Positions 39,965 to 49,544 are shown, numbered from the stretch's first letter. The stretch is DNA of 56,101 nt from Dehalococcoidia bacterium (GCA_035310145.1 DATGEL010000038.1:1-56101), one strand, 5' to 3'. The notes: generated from the letters alone by a model not told the origin. A program made the numbers and translations.

Positions 39965-41087
39965 GCGCCGTCTCCCGCTCGTGCTCCGCGCTCACACCGA
40001 TCTGGTGGACACGCGGCAGCACCTCGCTGCCGAACAGACGCAGCGCCTTGTCCACCGCCTGCGGGCCGCCGGTGAAGATCAGGTCGAGCACGCCGACGCC
40101 CGTCGTTTCATGGAAGGCGCGGATTTGCGTGACCAACGAGGCCGGCGAGCCCCAGAACTGCAGCGAGCCCAGCCCGAAGCCCTCGCCGGCCCGGGCGGCG
40201 CCGTCCGCCTGGCCGCTGTTGGCATCGGCGAAGACGCCGTTGCGCGGCGTCGCGGCGACATGGCCACCGGCCGGCCGGGCGCCCGCGCCGCGCGAGGCGG
40301 CGAAGCGGGCGCGCATCTCCTCCGCCTCCGCGTCCGTCTCGCTCACGGCGATGAAGCCGCGGTAGAGGAGTTGGTCGAGCGAGGGCTGCCAGCCCTGCCG
40401 CGCGCACTCGGCCTTGTAGTGGGCGACGGCCTCGGCCACACCCGCCGGCGGGCGAAAGCTGATCGCCAGGCCGTGGCGCTGGCGGGCGGCGAAGGTAGCC
40501 GACTCCAGGCTGTTGCCGGAGGAGAAGATCGGCGGGTGCGGCCGCTGCGTAGGACCTGGCCAGACGGCGACGGTGGGGAAGCGGAAGTAGCGGCCCTCCC
40601 AGCCGAAGGGCCGCGGCTCGGTCAGGGCGCGGGTGATCAGCGCCACGGCCTCTTCGGTCCGGGCCCGCGTCTCGTCCGGGTTGACGTAATAGGTGGTGAA
40701 CTCGTTGGGCGTACCGCGCAGCAGGAAGACGACGACGCGGCCGCCGCTGAGCAGGTCGAGCAGCGCGATCTCTTCCGCCACGCGTACGGGGTTGTTGATC
40801 GAGACGATCGGCCCCAGCACGGCGATCTTCGCCCGCCGCACCACCTGCGTGAGGGCGCCGGCGAAGACGAGCGGGTTGGGCGTGAGCAGCCCCGGCGCGA
40901 AGTGGTGCTCGGAGACGCTCACCCAGTCGAAGCCCAGCTCGTCGGCGAGGCGCGCGTGCGCCAACGCCGCCTCCACGGAACGCGTGCCGACCTCCGGGTC
41001 GTACAGCGCCGGCGGATAGGGATACGACGCCCGCGCCAGCGTGCGACCATCGATGTAGCTGTTTGAGCACAAATAGGACACTTTCAC
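39951..41087 (-). CDS. LLM class flavin-dependent oxidoreductase (with coupled hydrolase)
   Basis: A 378-residue luciferase-like monooxygenase. The GTG of VKVSYLCSNSYIDGRTLARASYPYPPALYDPEVG was chosen because AAGGAG lies 6 bases upstream; an in-frame GTG seven codons earlier lacks a ribosome site and the AAGGAG would then be inside the gene. LADELGFDWVSVSEHHFAPGLLTPNPLVFAGAL, RVAEEIALLDLLSGGRVVVFLLRG and RPHPPIFSSGNSLESATFAARQRHGLAISF are hallmarks. RGTPNEFTTY sits where relatives have a substrate loop. Its stop overlaps the hydrolase start. Confidence 0.9.
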   Translation of the reverse strand: MKVSYLCSNSYIDGRTLARASYPYPPALYDPEVGTRSVEAALAHARLADELGFDWVSVSEHHFAPGLLTPNPLVFAGALTQVVRRAKIAVLGPIVSINNPVRVAEEIALLDLLSGGRVVVFLLRGTPNEFTTYYVNPDETRARTEEAVALITRALTEPRPFGWEGRYFRFPTVAVWPGPTQRPHPPIFSSGNSLESATFAARQRHGLAISFRPPAGVAEAVAHYKAECARQGWQPSLDQLLYRGFIAVSETDAEAEEMRARFAASRGAGARPAGGHVAATPRNGVFADANSGQADGAARAGEGFGLGSLQFWGSPASLVTQIRAFHETTGVGVLDLIFTGGPQAVDKALRLFGSEVLPRVHQIGVSAEHERETAHVAD

Positions 41088-41291
41088 GTCCGGCTCCTTC
41101 GCCGCCACTCATCCCGATCGCGGCTGTGCCCGCTCAGCCGCGGGCGCTGCGTGCCTGCGGTAAGCGCTCGTCCCACCGACGCTGCAGGGCCAGGTGCGCC
41201 GCCTCAAACTGCTCGCGCTGCAGCGTGAACGCACGTCGGCGCGTACAACCTACTCCGTTCCGGCGGGCGCGGGTAGTGCGCCGCAGGCGGC

Positions 41292-43838
41292 TCAGTCGAC
41301 CAACCCGTGGCGCAGGGCATAGGCGGCGGCCTCGGTGCGGTTGGCGCAGCCGGTCTTGTTCAAGATGCTGCGCACGTGCTGGAAGACGGTGTTGACGCTG
41401 ATCACCAGTCGCTCGGCGATCTCGCGGTTGCTCTTGCCCACCGCGATCAGCCGCAGCACCTCGACTTCGCGCGCGCTCAGACCGGCGGAAAGCGCCATCC
41501 TTGCATGCCCGGTTGCCGCCAGTCTTGGCCACTGGCCGGCGAGCTCGAGCACCGGCTCTGCTGAAAGCCGTCCGCGCTCCAACGCCGCCGCCACGGCCAG
41601 CCCGAGCTTGATCGTCTCGTCGTCCGACATCGCCTCGCCGGCCGCGGCCGCTCGCGCGAAGGCCGCGGCTCCGAGCGCTGCTCGCAGCGCCGCCACCGCC
41701 GCACGATGCGCTGGTTCGCGGAGGTCGGCGTTCAAAGCGCCAAGGCTGGCGTGCAGGCGCTCTGCGGCGCCGGCCAGCCGGGCCCCGTCTACGGGATCAC
41801 CTGCTCGCGCCGCGAGCTGCGCGAGCAGGTCGAGCGCGACGCTGAGATGCGCCGTTTGGCCGAAGGACTGACAGTATTGGGGCACCTCTCGGCAGGCTGT
41901 GAGCGCCGCGGCTGCATCACCCTGCCGCAGCGTGACCTGCGCGAGGCGAGTCAGATGGAACGGGATGTTTCCGCTGATCTCGCCGTTGGCCCGCATGGTT
42001 CGCAAGATCTGTTCGTGGAGCGCCCGCGCCAGCGCATTCTGCCCGCCGGCGAACGCCACCGTGGCTCGCGATGCGGTGGCGATCGTGCGCACCTGTGAGT
42101 CGCCGGTGGCACGGGCGAGCGCCAGGTTCGCCTCTGTCAGCGCCTGCGCCTCGGTCACGTCTCCGCGGGAGAGCGCCGCGCCCGTCAGGTAGCCGCGCGC
42201 TATCGCCACGACATTGTGACGTCCCAGCTCGCCGTTCAGGATGATCGCTTCTTCGGCCAGCGGCACGAGTTCCGTATAGCGTCCCTGCATCGAGTACAGC
42301 CACGCCGCCATGAAGACCGCATGCGCCAGGCAGTCTCGGTCCCCCAACTGGCGACTGAGCGTGACCGACTCCATGATCTGCGGCAGCGCCGCGGCCAGAC
42401 GTTCGCCCGGCAGCCCGGCCATGGCCGCGCCGGCCAGCAGTCGCGCCCGCGAGCGGCCGGGCCGTGCTGCCTCGGGCAGGGCCAGCAGCCGCCTGCGCCA
42501 GTCGTCGTACTCCCTGTCGCCGCCGCTGTCTTGCGAATACCACCAGAGCGCCCACATGAGCCGGGCGCCGAGTGAGAGTTCCGCCCGCGCCACGCACCAG
42601 GCCAGCGCCGCCCGGATGTTGGCGAGCTCCGCGTCCAGGGCACGCCAGTTCAGGACCCTTGCGTACTCCCGCACGCCTTGCCGCACCAGGTCCAACAGCG
42701 TCAGAACCAGCCGGCGGTGGATCGGATCGGCCTCACCGCTCGCCTCAAGCTCGGCCAGGGCAAACTCGCGGATGGTTTCGAGCATGCAGTAGCGAGGCTC
42801 ACCGTCCACGCCCTCGGCTTGCAGCAGCAGACTCTGCTCAAGCAGCACTGTGATACCGTCGAGCACTTCACAGCCGAGGTCCGGGCGCGCACTACAGACG
42901 CCCTCGGCCAGCACCAGGGTGCAGCCACCGGCGAAGACCGCGAGGCCACGAAACAAGCGCTGCTCCTCGGCGGAGAGCAGGTCGTAGCTCCAGGCGACCG
43001 TGGTGCGCAGGGTTTGTTGGCGGGCGGGCGCATCGCGCGGGCCGCCGCTGAGTACGTTGAGACTCTGGCCCAGCCGCGCCAGCAGGGCCGCCGGTGACAG
43101 CACGCGCACGCGAGCGGCGGCCAACTCGATCGCGAGCGGCAGCGCGTCCAGCCGCCGGCAGATCGCGGTCACGTCCGTGGCGTTCTCAACCGTCAGCGTG
43201 AAGTCGGGACGCACGGCCCGTGCGCGGGCGCTGAACAGGGCCACCGCGGGCGAGGCGAGCAGCGCGGCGGGTGCGGGCGGCGCATTCGCCTCGGGCAGCG
43301 CCAGCGGCGGTACTGGGAACTCGCACTCGGCGGAAAGACGCAGCGGAGCACGGCTGGTCGCCAGCACCTTCAACGACGGGCAGTGCTCCAGCAGCTCGGC
43401 CACAACCGGCGCCGCCGGCAGCAGGTGCTCGAAGTTGTCGAGCACGAGCAGCAGCGCCTTCTCTCGCAGGAAGCGCTGCAGCGTGGTGAGCAGCGGTTGG
43501 TCGCCGGCCTCGCGCACGCCCAGCGCGGCGGCGATCGTCGCCGGCACGAGCGCCGGGTCCACGAGCGGCGCCAGCGAGACGAAAGCCGCGCCGTCTGGGA
43601 ACTCATCCTGCAGGCTGGCCGCAACTGCGAGCGCCAGCCGCGTCTTGCCCGAGCCGCCGGCGCCGGTGAGCGTGACGAGGCCAACGTCCTCGCGCAGCAG
43701 CAGCGCCCGAACGGCGGCCAGCTCCGCCTCGCGACCGAGCAGCGGCGTGCGTGGCATGGGTAGCGCTGGCCGAATGGCCGACGCATCCCGCAAGGCAGTT
43801 AGCTTCGCCGGCGGATCGGGATTGGGCGAGCGCACCAT
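41292..43838 (-). CDS. LuxR-type transcriptional regulator with NB-ARC-like ATPase
   Basis: An 848-residue regulator. Residues 30-66 begin [19 protein letters not shown] and hold a P-loop GAGGSGKT (59-66); [12 protein letters not shown] is the Walker B region and [25 protein letters not shown] the winged NB-ARC part. A long helical repeat region (about 400-770) probably binds a signal or partner. The C-terminal LuxR helix-turn-helix reads [44 protein letters not shown]. Such proteins act as ATP-dependent transcription activators; the signal and target are unknown. It lies 205 bases upstream of the LLM/hydrolase pair. Confidence 0.92.
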   Translation of the reverse strand: MVRSPNPDPPAKLTALRDASAIRPALPMPRTPLLGREAELAAVRALLLREDVGLVTLTGAGGSGKTRLALAVAASLQDEFPDGAAFVSLAPLVDPALVPATIAAALGVREAGDQPLLTTLQRFLREKALLLVLDNFEHLLPAAPVVAELLEHCPSLKVLATSRAPLRLSAECEFPVPPLALPEANAPPAPAALLASPAVALFSARARAVRPDFTLTVENATDVTAICRRLDALPLAIELAAARVRVLSPAALLARLGQSLNVLSGGPRDAPARQQTLRTTVAWSYDLLSAEEQRLFRGLAVFAGGCTLVLAEGVCSARPDLGCEVLDGITVLLEQSLLLQAEGVDGEPRYCMLETIREFALAELEASGEADPIHRRLVLTLLDLVRQGVREYARVLNWRALDAELANIRAALAWCVARAELSLGARLMWALWWYSQDSGGDREYDDWRRRLLALPEAARPGRSRARLLAGAAMAGLPGERLAAALPQIMESVTLSRQLGDRDCLAHAVFMAAWLYSMQGRYTELVPLAEEAIILNGELGRHNVVAIARGYLTGAALSRGDVTEAQALTEANLALARATGDSQVRTIATASRATVAFAGGQNALARALHEQILRTMRANGEISGNIPFHLTRLAQVTLRQGDAAAALTACREVPQYCQSFGQTAHLSVALDLLAQLAARAGDPVDGARLAGAAERLHASLGALNADLREPAHRAAVAALRAALGAAAFARAAAAGEAMSDDETIKLGLAVAAALERGRLSAEPVLELAGQWPRLAATGHARMALSAGLSAREVEVLRLIAVGKSNREIAERLVISVNTVFQHVRSILNKTGCANRTEAAAYALRHGLVD

Positions 43839-43932
43839 CGCGGGGCCTCACGGCGCGGCCGGGCAAACAGGTATGCGCAGTATACGCTTCCGGCCGTTCC
43901 GCGTCCGGCCGCACGCCGCTACCTCGCGCCGA

Positions 43933-44523
43933 TCATATGGCCAGCGCCGGCCGCGCACCTTCGTGCGCCAGCAAGCGGCGCTTCAGGTGCACACCGCCGG
44001 TGAAGCCCTTTAATGAGCCGTCCGCGCCGATCACGCGGTGGCAGGGCACCACCAGCGGCAGCGGATTCGCCGCCACGGCCTCGCCCACCTCGCGGGCCGC
44101 GCCGGGCCGGCCGGCCAGCGCCGCCACGCGGCCATACGAGCGCGTCTCGCCGAAGGGGACCGCCAGCAGCACGCGCCAGACCGCCTGCTGCCATCCGTCG
44201 CCGTCCAGCACCAGCGGCAGGTCGAAAGCCGTGCGGCGGCCCTCGGCGTACTCTGCAAGCTGCTGCCGCACCGGCGCCGTGCGCTCTGGATCGCGTGTGA
44301 CGCCGAAGCCGGCTCGCGCCAGCTCCTGCTCGATCGTCGTTGGGTAGCGCCCCTCCAGGAATTGCGTGCGCAGCAGGGCGCCGTCGCCGTTCACCGCGAA
44401 GGCCAGCGGCCCGGCCGGCGAGGGCGAAGTGTCGAGGAAGGCACGCGCGGAACTGCTCCACGCCGGCAGATCAAAGCGGATCGGCTGCATGCGGTCTGCG
44501 GCCGGGTTCAATCGCGTAGTCAT
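43933..44523 (-). CDS. ogt: Methylated-DNA--protein-cysteine methyltransferase
   Basis: A 196-residue suicide repair protein that takes alkyl groups from O6-alkylguanine. Start MTTRLNPAADRMQPIRF has AAGGAG upstream. The active-site PCHRVIG contains C161, the arginine-finger/minor-groove part is YGRVAALAGRPGAAREVGEAVAANPLPLVV, and GGVHLKRRLLAHE ends it. It follows a 2OG-Fe(II) oxygenase by 37 bases on the same strand. Confidence 0.93.
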   Translation of the reverse strand: MTTRLNPAADRMQPIRFDLPAWSSSARAFLDTSPSPAGPLAFAVNGDGALLRTQFLEGRYPTTIEQELARAGFGVTRDPERTAPVRQQLAEYAEGRRTAFDLPLVLDGDGWQQAVWRVLLAVPFGETRSYGRVAALAGRPGAAREVGEAVAANPLPLVVPCHRVIGADGSLKGFTGGVHLKRRLLAHEGARPALAI

Positions 44524-44560
44524 CAGGGTGCTCCTTGCCGTCTGTAGCGCAATGCCCGGC

Positions 44561-45292
44561 TCAGGCGGCGTCGTGGAAGATGATGCCCAACGTGGCGCGC
44601 ACGCCCGCGGCGATGCGGCTGACGCCATGGCGCACGTTGGCCCGGTACCAGCCGCGGCTGCCCGCGATCGGGCGCTCGCGCGTGGTGAAGATCAGCCCTT
44701 CGCCCTGCTCAAGCGTGATCACGCGGCCCTGCGACTGCGCCCGCGGCCGCTGCTCCACCAGCAGCAATTCGCCGCCGCGGTACTCCTCGCGACCCGTCAG
44801 CATAAAGACGACCTGGAAGGGAAAGGCGACCGCGCCGTAGATGTCCTGGTGCAGACAGTTGTAGCCGCCCGCCTCGTAGCGCAGTTGCAGCGGCGTGGGC
44901 TTGCTCTGCCCCGCCGCATGGCAGCGGTCGAGGAAGCCGGCAAGCTCGGCCGGATAGCGCGTTTCGGCGCCAAGCCGCTGCTGCCAGGCGTTGGCGACCG
45001 GCGCCAGCCGCGGGTAAAGCTGCTCGCGCAGCTCCTGCACCGGCGTCGGCAGCGGGTTGGCGAAGTACTTGTACTCGCCCTCGCCGAAGCGGTGGCGGGC
45101 CATGTCGATCCGGCTGCGAAAGCGCTCGGCCTCGTCGTAGTGCGCGATCAGCTCCGCGCACTCCGCCGGCGAGAGCAGCGGCGGCAGCAGGGCATAGCCC
45201 TCGGCGTCGAGCGCCTGTGTCAGTGCCGCCCAATCGCAGGCGGCGATGCGGCTTGCGATCGAGGCATGTTCGGTAATCGTTGTGAGCGTCAT
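44561..45292 (-). CDS. 2OG-Fe(II) oxygenase superfamily protein
   Basis: A 243-residue jelly-roll dioxygenase starting MTLTTITEHASIASRIAACDWAALTQALDAEGYALLPPLLS. The iron ligands are H148 and D150 in LHQDIYG and H222 in NVRHGVS; R232 probably binds 2-oxoglutarate. Proline-hydroxylase-like length. With ogt just downstream it may be part of an alkylation-damage response, AlkB-like in role, but the substrate is inference and an amino-acid or small-molecule hydroxylase is possible. Confidence 0.88.
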   Translation of the reverse strand: MTLTTITEHASIASRIAACDWAALTQALDAEGYALLPPLLSPAECAELIAHYDEAERFRSRIDMARHRFGEGEYKYFANPLPTPVQELREQLYPRLAPVANAWQQRLGAETRYPAELAGFLDRCHAAGQSKPTPLQLRYEAGGYNCLHQDIYGAVAFPFQVVFMLTGREEYRGGELLLVEQRPRAQSQGRVITLEQGEGLIFTTRERPIAGSRGWYRANVRHGVSRIAAGVRATLGIIFHDAA

Positions 45293-45514
45293 GGCGTTCT
45301 CCAGTGCGGGCGATGCAGCGTAGCGGTGTGCGCACGGGTGGCCGCGCGTGCGGCCTCGGACCGTCCTGCCACGCGTGAGCCCATCGCGCCCGGCTTGGGG
45401 CGACGGCTGTTATTGGTGATAACGGGACGCGACGGGCAAGGTAACGCCGCCCGCAGGCCGGGGACGCGAAGGTACGCCGGTTCCCGCGCGTTTCCTGCTC
45501 TTTGGTTGCCGGGG

Positions 45515-46297
45515 CTACTGGTTGAACCGCGCCTCGCGCTTTTCGCGGAAGGCGGTGACGGCCTCGCGGTGGTCGGGCAGGCGGCGCGCCGCCTCGTCGT
45601 TGACCTGCTCGCGCGCCATCACGGCGTCGAGGTCCGGCTCGCTCGGGTTCCTCGCCAGCAGCTCCTTGATCATCATCACGGCGCGCGTCGGGTTGTTGGC
45701 GATCTCGTCCGCCTTCGCCAGCGCCGCCTCCAGCAACTGCTCGCGCGGCACCACCTGCGAGACGAGGCCGATGCGCAGCGCCTCCTCGGCCTGCACGAAG
45801 CGTCCGGTCAGGCACATCTCCGTCGCGTTGCCCAGGCCCGCGATCTGCGCCAGCAGCCGCGTTGAGCCCAGCTCTGGCATCAGCCCCATCTTGATGAAGC
45901 GGATCGAAAGGCGGGCGTCTTCGGCGGCGATGCGCACGTCGCAGGGCAGCACCAGCGTGAGGCCGACGCCGGCCGCGTAGCCCTGGATCGCGGCGACGGT
46001 CGGCTTCGACTCACGCAGGAGTTTCGTGATCGAGGCGCCGCCCTGCCGCCGCTCGGGCGTGGCCGGCTGCGTCTCCAGGCGCTGTGCGAAGCCGCCGAGA
46101 TCGGCGCCGGCGCAGAAAGCGCGGCCCTCCGCCGCCAGCACGATCGCGCCGATGCCCGCGTCGGCGTTCCATGTGCGGATCTGGTCGGCGATCTCCCCGC
46201 TCATCTGCCCGGTCCAGGCGTTGAGCTTGGATGGCCGGTTCAGTCGGATGATGCCCACGCGCCCGCGCGTCTCGGTCAGGATCTGTTCGTATGTCAT
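45515..46297 (-). CDS. Enoyl-CoA hydratase/isomerase family protein
   Basis: A 260-residue crotonase. The ATG of MTYEQILTETRGRVGIIRLNRPSKLNAWT was taken as the start; a GTG three codons earlier with GAGGTG upstream is equally possible. Oxyanion-hole residues lie in GRAFCAGADLGGFA and GYAAGVGLTLVLPCDVRIAAEDARLSIRFIKMGLMPELGSTRLL, where the Glu in MPELG is the catalytic acid/base position. It hydrates trans-2-enoyl-CoA or isomerises double bonds, in keeping with the CoA-ester genes in the window. Confidence 0.92.
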   Translation of the reverse strand: MTYEQILTETRGRVGIIRLNRPSKLNAWTGQMSGEIADQIRTWNADAGIGAIVLAAEGRAFCAGADLGGFAQRLETQPATPERRQGGASITKLLRESKPTVAAIQGYAAGVGLTLVLPCDVRIAAEDARLSIRFIKMGLMPELGSTRLLAQIAGLGNATEMCLTGRFVQAEEALRIGLVSQVVPREQLLEAALAKADEIANNPTRAVMMIKELLARNPSEPDLDAVMAREQVNDEAARRLPDHREAVTAFREKREARFNQ

Positions 46298-46447
46298 CGT
46301 GCTCACGGCGCTCACACCTCGTTCAGCATCGCCTCCACCACCGACCGCCATAGTACGCCACCGCGTCGTCCCGCGTGCAGACACGATGCGGTACGGTACA
46401 CTGAAGGTGGCGCACGCCGACCACAGACCCGCCGCTGCAGGTCATGG

Positions 46448-46843
46448 GTGAACCGAAGCGACCTTCAAGCTCTGGCGCGCGTCCGGGCGGCCGAGGCAAA
46501 GCACTTGCTGGACGGCGGCCACTATGCCGGCGCGTACTACCTGATTGGGTACACCGTCGAGTGCGCGCTGAAAGCCTGCATCGCGAAGACGGTCGCCCGA
46601 TATCAGTTTCCCGATAGGAAGCTTGCAAACGACAGCTTCACACATGACCTCACGAAGCTGCTTTCCCTCGCCAACCTAGTAGGCCGCTTGGACGCAGATC
46701 AGAAGGCCGATCCTTTGCTGGAGCGTAGCTGGAATATCGCAAAGAATTGGTCGGAAAAGAGTAGATACGAGCCACATACACAGATAGAGGCAGAAGAGCT
46801 ATACAGGTCTGTAATGGACCAAAGACACGGAGTATTTCGATGA
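46448..46843 (+). CDS. HEPN domain protein, possible toxin
   Basis: A 131-residue, helical protein with GTG start (NRSDLQALARVRAAEAKHLLDGGHYAGAYYLIGYTVECALKACIAKTV), a HEPN-type sequence. R120-x6-H127 (RSVMDQRH) matches the R-x4-6-H RNase motif of toxic HEPN proteins, and WSEKSRYEPH is another close R/H pair. The stop overlaps the next ATG by four bases, so it is made together with the 270-residue partner. Base composition drops in the 3' half. HEPN proteins are usually paired with a nucleotidyltransferase antitoxin; here the partner is different. The function as a toxin is inference. Confidence 0.75.
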   Translation: MNRSDLQALARVRAAEAKHLLDGGHYAGAYYLIGYTVECALKACIAKTVARYQFPDRKLANDSFTHDLTKLLSLANLVGRLDADQKADPLLERSWNIAKNWSEKSRYEPHTQIEAEELYRSVMDQRHGVFR

Positions 46844-47652
46844 CTACGGCGATTCTGGTAGAACGAGATATCACCGACGGTGATAATCTGCTTACTTCGC
46901 TGGATAGACGCGGTCTGATCATCGACACTTGCGCATGGTCGTTCGGATTCGAAGCTAACTCTTGGTTCCTAAACATGGCTACACCACTAGCCGACAGATT
47001 CGGACTGGAAGCAACCATCCTCAGCATCCTCCAAGTATTGCGTGAAACCGATTTAACCTCAATTTCGTTTCTTAATCTTACTGTATTGCGTGATACAGAT
47101 GGATTTCCGCGTGCATTGCGAGTATTTGCTCGACAATACCCACTAGTTGAGATCTGGTATTCTGGTGGCGCCCTCGGTGGCACAGATCTCGGTAACGTCT
47201 ATGTGTACCGCTGCTACAGCCAGGTGGTCGAGCACCATGGCTTTTACATCGGCGTGGAACTTATGCCTCGTCGAGATACTTCGTTCAAGCTGCGGCTCAA
47301 AGTTTACCCGCCCGTGCGCCTGCAGCGGAAGGCAGGCGGGCCGACATTGCTTTCGGAGAGTACTTTGCGAGTCTTTACCCGAACAGTCGGCATCACCGAT
47401 GAGGCAGCCGCTGTGGTGCCGCGACGGCTGCTCGACGACAGCGGGCCGCAGCCGCGAGTCTGGGCGTTCCTCACACAGCGCGGCCTCGACTATGCCAGAA
47501 GGATCGTGGACCTTGTGCTCGACGGGCACGGCACCGCGGTGATCACGGAGCGCGAGGTGGTGCTCAGCAGCGAAAGTGAAGATTTCCCCTTCATGGCACA
47601 GGACGGCGCGGCACTGCTGGAGGCGGAGTTCGACGTAGGCAGCCGGGTCTAG
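46840..47652 (+). CDS. Hypothetical protein coupled to HEPN gene
   Basis: A 270-residue soluble protein starting MTTAILVERDITDGDNLLTSLDRRG. The ATG overlaps the HEPN stop (ATGA). It shows GLEATILSILQVLRETDLTSISFLNLTVLRDTDGF in the middle and YVYRCYSQVVEHHGFYIGVELMPRRD after it, with no membrane segment and no nucleotidyltransferase G-S motif. About the first 110 residues use AT-richer codons than any neighbour, while the last 100 are GC-rich, which suggests recent transfer or a chimera. No family recognised. Confidence 0.7.
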   Translation: MTTAILVERDITDGDNLLTSLDRRGLIIDTCAWSFGFEANSWFLNMATPLADRFGLEATILSILQVLRETDLTSISFLNLTVLRDTDGFPRALRVFARQYPLVEIWYSGGALGGTDLGNVYVYRCYSQVVEHHGFYIGVELMPRRDTSFKLRLKVYPPVRLQRKAGGPTLLSESTLRVFTRTVGITDEAAAVVPRRLLDDSGPQPRVWAFLTQRGLDYARRIVDLVLDGHGTAVITEREVVLSSESEDFPFMAQDGAALLEAEFDVGSRV

Positions 47653-47705
47653 CTCCGGTCCGTTCTTCACCAGGCGAAGGCGCGGCTGGGCGTGCCGCCT
47701 GCCTG

Positions 47706-47711
47706 TACAAT
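47706..47711 (+). promoter_or_regulatory. Candidate -10 box upstream of coaBC
   Basis: TACAAT, five of six to consensus, 51 bases before the coaBC start. No convincing -35. Confidence 0.3.
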
Positions 47712-47761
47712 CGTAGCGCGCCGAGCAGCCCGGCTCGCCGCCGGCGACAGGACGGTGCTCG

Positions 47762-49123
47762 ATGGCCGGACCCGATGCAGAAATGCCCCCCGCGGCGCTC
47801 GGTCAGGATGACGCCGGCGCGGATGGTCCTTCACCCTCCACCCTCTACCCTTCGCCACTGCACAACAAGCGCATCGTGCTCGGCGTCAGCGGCTCTATCG
47901 CGGCGTACAAGGCGGCGGACCTCGCCAGCAAGCTGCGCCAGGCCGGCGCCCTCGTGGATGCGGTGATGACGAAGGGCGCGACGGAGTTCATTACCCCGCT
48001 CGCCCTGCGCGCCGTCACTGGCCGCGCCGTGATCACCGATATGTACGATGTGCACGCCGACCTTGCCGTGGAGCACGTCGAGCTGGCGCACGCGGCCGAG
48101 TGTGTGGTGATCGCTCCGGCCACGGCGGCAACACTGGCGCGGCTCGCCATGGGTCTGGCCGAGGACATGCTCTCCGTCACCGTGCTGGCGACCACCGCGC
48201 CGCTCGTGATCGCGCCGGCGATGGAGGCGAACATGTTCGCCCACCCCGCCACGCAGGCGAACCTGGCCCTGTTGCGCCAGCGCGGCGCCGTAATCGTCGG
48301 TCCGGCAGCCGGCCATCTCGCCAGCGGGCGCATGGGCCGCGGCCGCATGGAGCAGCCGGAAACGATCGTGGAGGCGATCAAGCTGGTGCTGGGCCGCGGG
48401 CGCGACCTGGCCGGGCGGCGCATCGTCGTCTCCGCCGGCGGCACGCAGGAGCCGATCGACCCGGTGCGCTACGTCTCGAATCACTCCTCCGGCAAGATGG
48501 GCTACGCCATCGCCGAGGCCGCTCGCGACCGCGGCGCCGCCGTCACGCTGATCACCACGCCCGTGGCGCTGCCGCCGCCCTACGGCGTGGAAACCGTGCG
48601 CGTGCGCCGCGCCGTCGAGATGCGCGACGCCGTGCTCGCCGCCTGCCGCGGCGCCGACGCGCTGATCATGGCCGCGGCCGTGGCCGATTTCCAGCCGGCC
48701 GAGGTCGCGGGGCAGAAGATCAAGAAGCGCCCCGGCCAGACCGGGCTCACGCTTGAGTTGACGCGCACGCCCGACATCCTCGCCGACGTCGCCGCCGCCG
48801 CGGCCGAGCGCGAGGATCTGCGCCGGTTGGTGCGCGTGGGCTTCGCCGCCGAAAGCCAGGATCTGCTGGCGAACGCCGCGGCCAAGCTGCACGGCAAAGA
48901 GCTCGCCTTCATCGCCGCCAACGACATCACCGCCACCGACGCAGGCTTCGGCACGGATACGAACCGCGTGCTGCTGCTGGATGAGCACGGCGCCAAGCAG
49001 CTGCCGCTGCTGAGCAAGTACGACGTGGCGCTGGCGCTGCTCGACCGCCTGCTGGTCGAGCTGAGGAACAGGGAACAGGGAACAGGGAACCGAGGGAAGA
49101 GACCCACGGCGCAGCCGGTGTAG
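47762..49123 (+). CDS. coaBC: Bifunctional phosphopantothenoylcysteine decarboxylase/phosphopantothenate-cysteine ligase
   Basis: A 453-residue CoA-biosynthesis enzyme. The CoaC half has GVSGSIAAYKAADLASKLRQAGA, APAMEANMFAHPATQANL and the clamp loop GHLASGRMGRGRMEQPETI; the Cys of the usual ACGD is Ser here, a variant also seen in other lineages. The CoaB half has SAGGTQEPIDPVRYVSNHSSGKMGYAIA, AAAVADFQPAEVAGQKIKK and ANDITATDAGFGTDTNRVLLL. Period-7 repeats encode part of the N-terminus (SPSTLYPSP) and the last 17 residues (NREQGTGNRGK). The real start could be later, nearer KRIVLGVSG. Confidence 0.93.
   Translation: MAGPDAEMPPAALGQDDAGADGPSPSTLYPSPLHNKRIVLGVSGSIAAYKAADLASKLRQAGALVDAVMTKGATEFITPLALRAVTGRAVITDMYDVHADLAVEHVELAHAAECVVIAPATAATLARLAMGLAEDMLSVTVLATTAPLVIAPAMEANMFAHPATQANLALLRQRGAVIVGPAAGHLASGRMGRGRMEQPETIVEAIKLVLGRGRDLAGRRIVVSAGGTQEPIDPVRYVSNHSSGKMGYAIAEAARDRGAAVTLITTPVALPPPYGVETVRVRRAVEMRDAVLAACRGADALIMAAAVADFQPAEVAGQKIKKRPGQTGLTLELTRTPDILADVAAAAAEREDLRRLVRVGFAAESQDLLANAAAKLHGKELAFIAANDITATDAGFGTDTNRVLLLDEHGAKQLPLLSKYDVALALLDRLLVELRNREQGTGNRGKRPTAQPV
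47832..47859 (+). repeat. Heptanucleotide tract in the coaBC N-terminus
   Basis: CACCCTC, CACCCTC, TACCCTT, CGCCACT in period 7, directly before the first conserved residues of CoaC. Confidence 0.65.
49065..49092 (+). repeat. Heptanucleotide tract at the coaBC C-terminus
   Basis: GGAACAG three times, then GGAACCG and AGGGAAG, in period 7. It encodes the non-conserved tail past the last CoaB helix. Confidence 0.85.
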
Positions 49124-49382
49124 ACCATGGCCGCGTGCGGGTGCTCAGGTGGCTCAGTGCGCGGCTTTCCGGGGCCAGGAGCAGCGCCCCGACGAGCCAG
49201 ACGAGCGGTGCCAGCAGGTAGTACGTGTTGATGTAGAACAGGCTGATCGCCGCGGCGCCGGCAAGAGCTGGCAGCGCGATCGTCAGGCTCCCGGGCAGCG
49301 GGCGGCGCCGTGTGGCTGGCGCGGCACTGGCCGCACCGATCAGGCTGCCGAGCAGCGTCAGGCCCGCGATTGCGGTGCGCAT
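49124..49382 (-). CDS. Possible small membrane protein convergent with coaBC
   Basis: On the minus strand a frame starting MRTAIAGLTLLGSLIGAASAAPATRRRPLPGSLT has two membrane segments, the second being IALPALAGAAAISLFYINTYYLLAPLVWLVGALLL. The frame does not stop before coaBC but runs on antisense to 48927 through the heptamer tract, so the true end is unclear and a lost stop is possible. No family recognised; coordinates mark only the part outside coaBC. Confidence 0.4.
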
Positions 49383-49544
49383 CGGCCTGGCTCGCTCGCT
49401 CGGTATCAACACCTCGCAGGCGCCTGCTGCGGCGCTCGCTTGTGCCTGAGGGCCGGCGTGCCCCGGCGGCGGTTGTCGCGCGGTAATTCGTGCGACTACT
49501 ATCGTAGCGGTAGAACCGCGATCGTCTCATCGCGGAGCGTTGCC

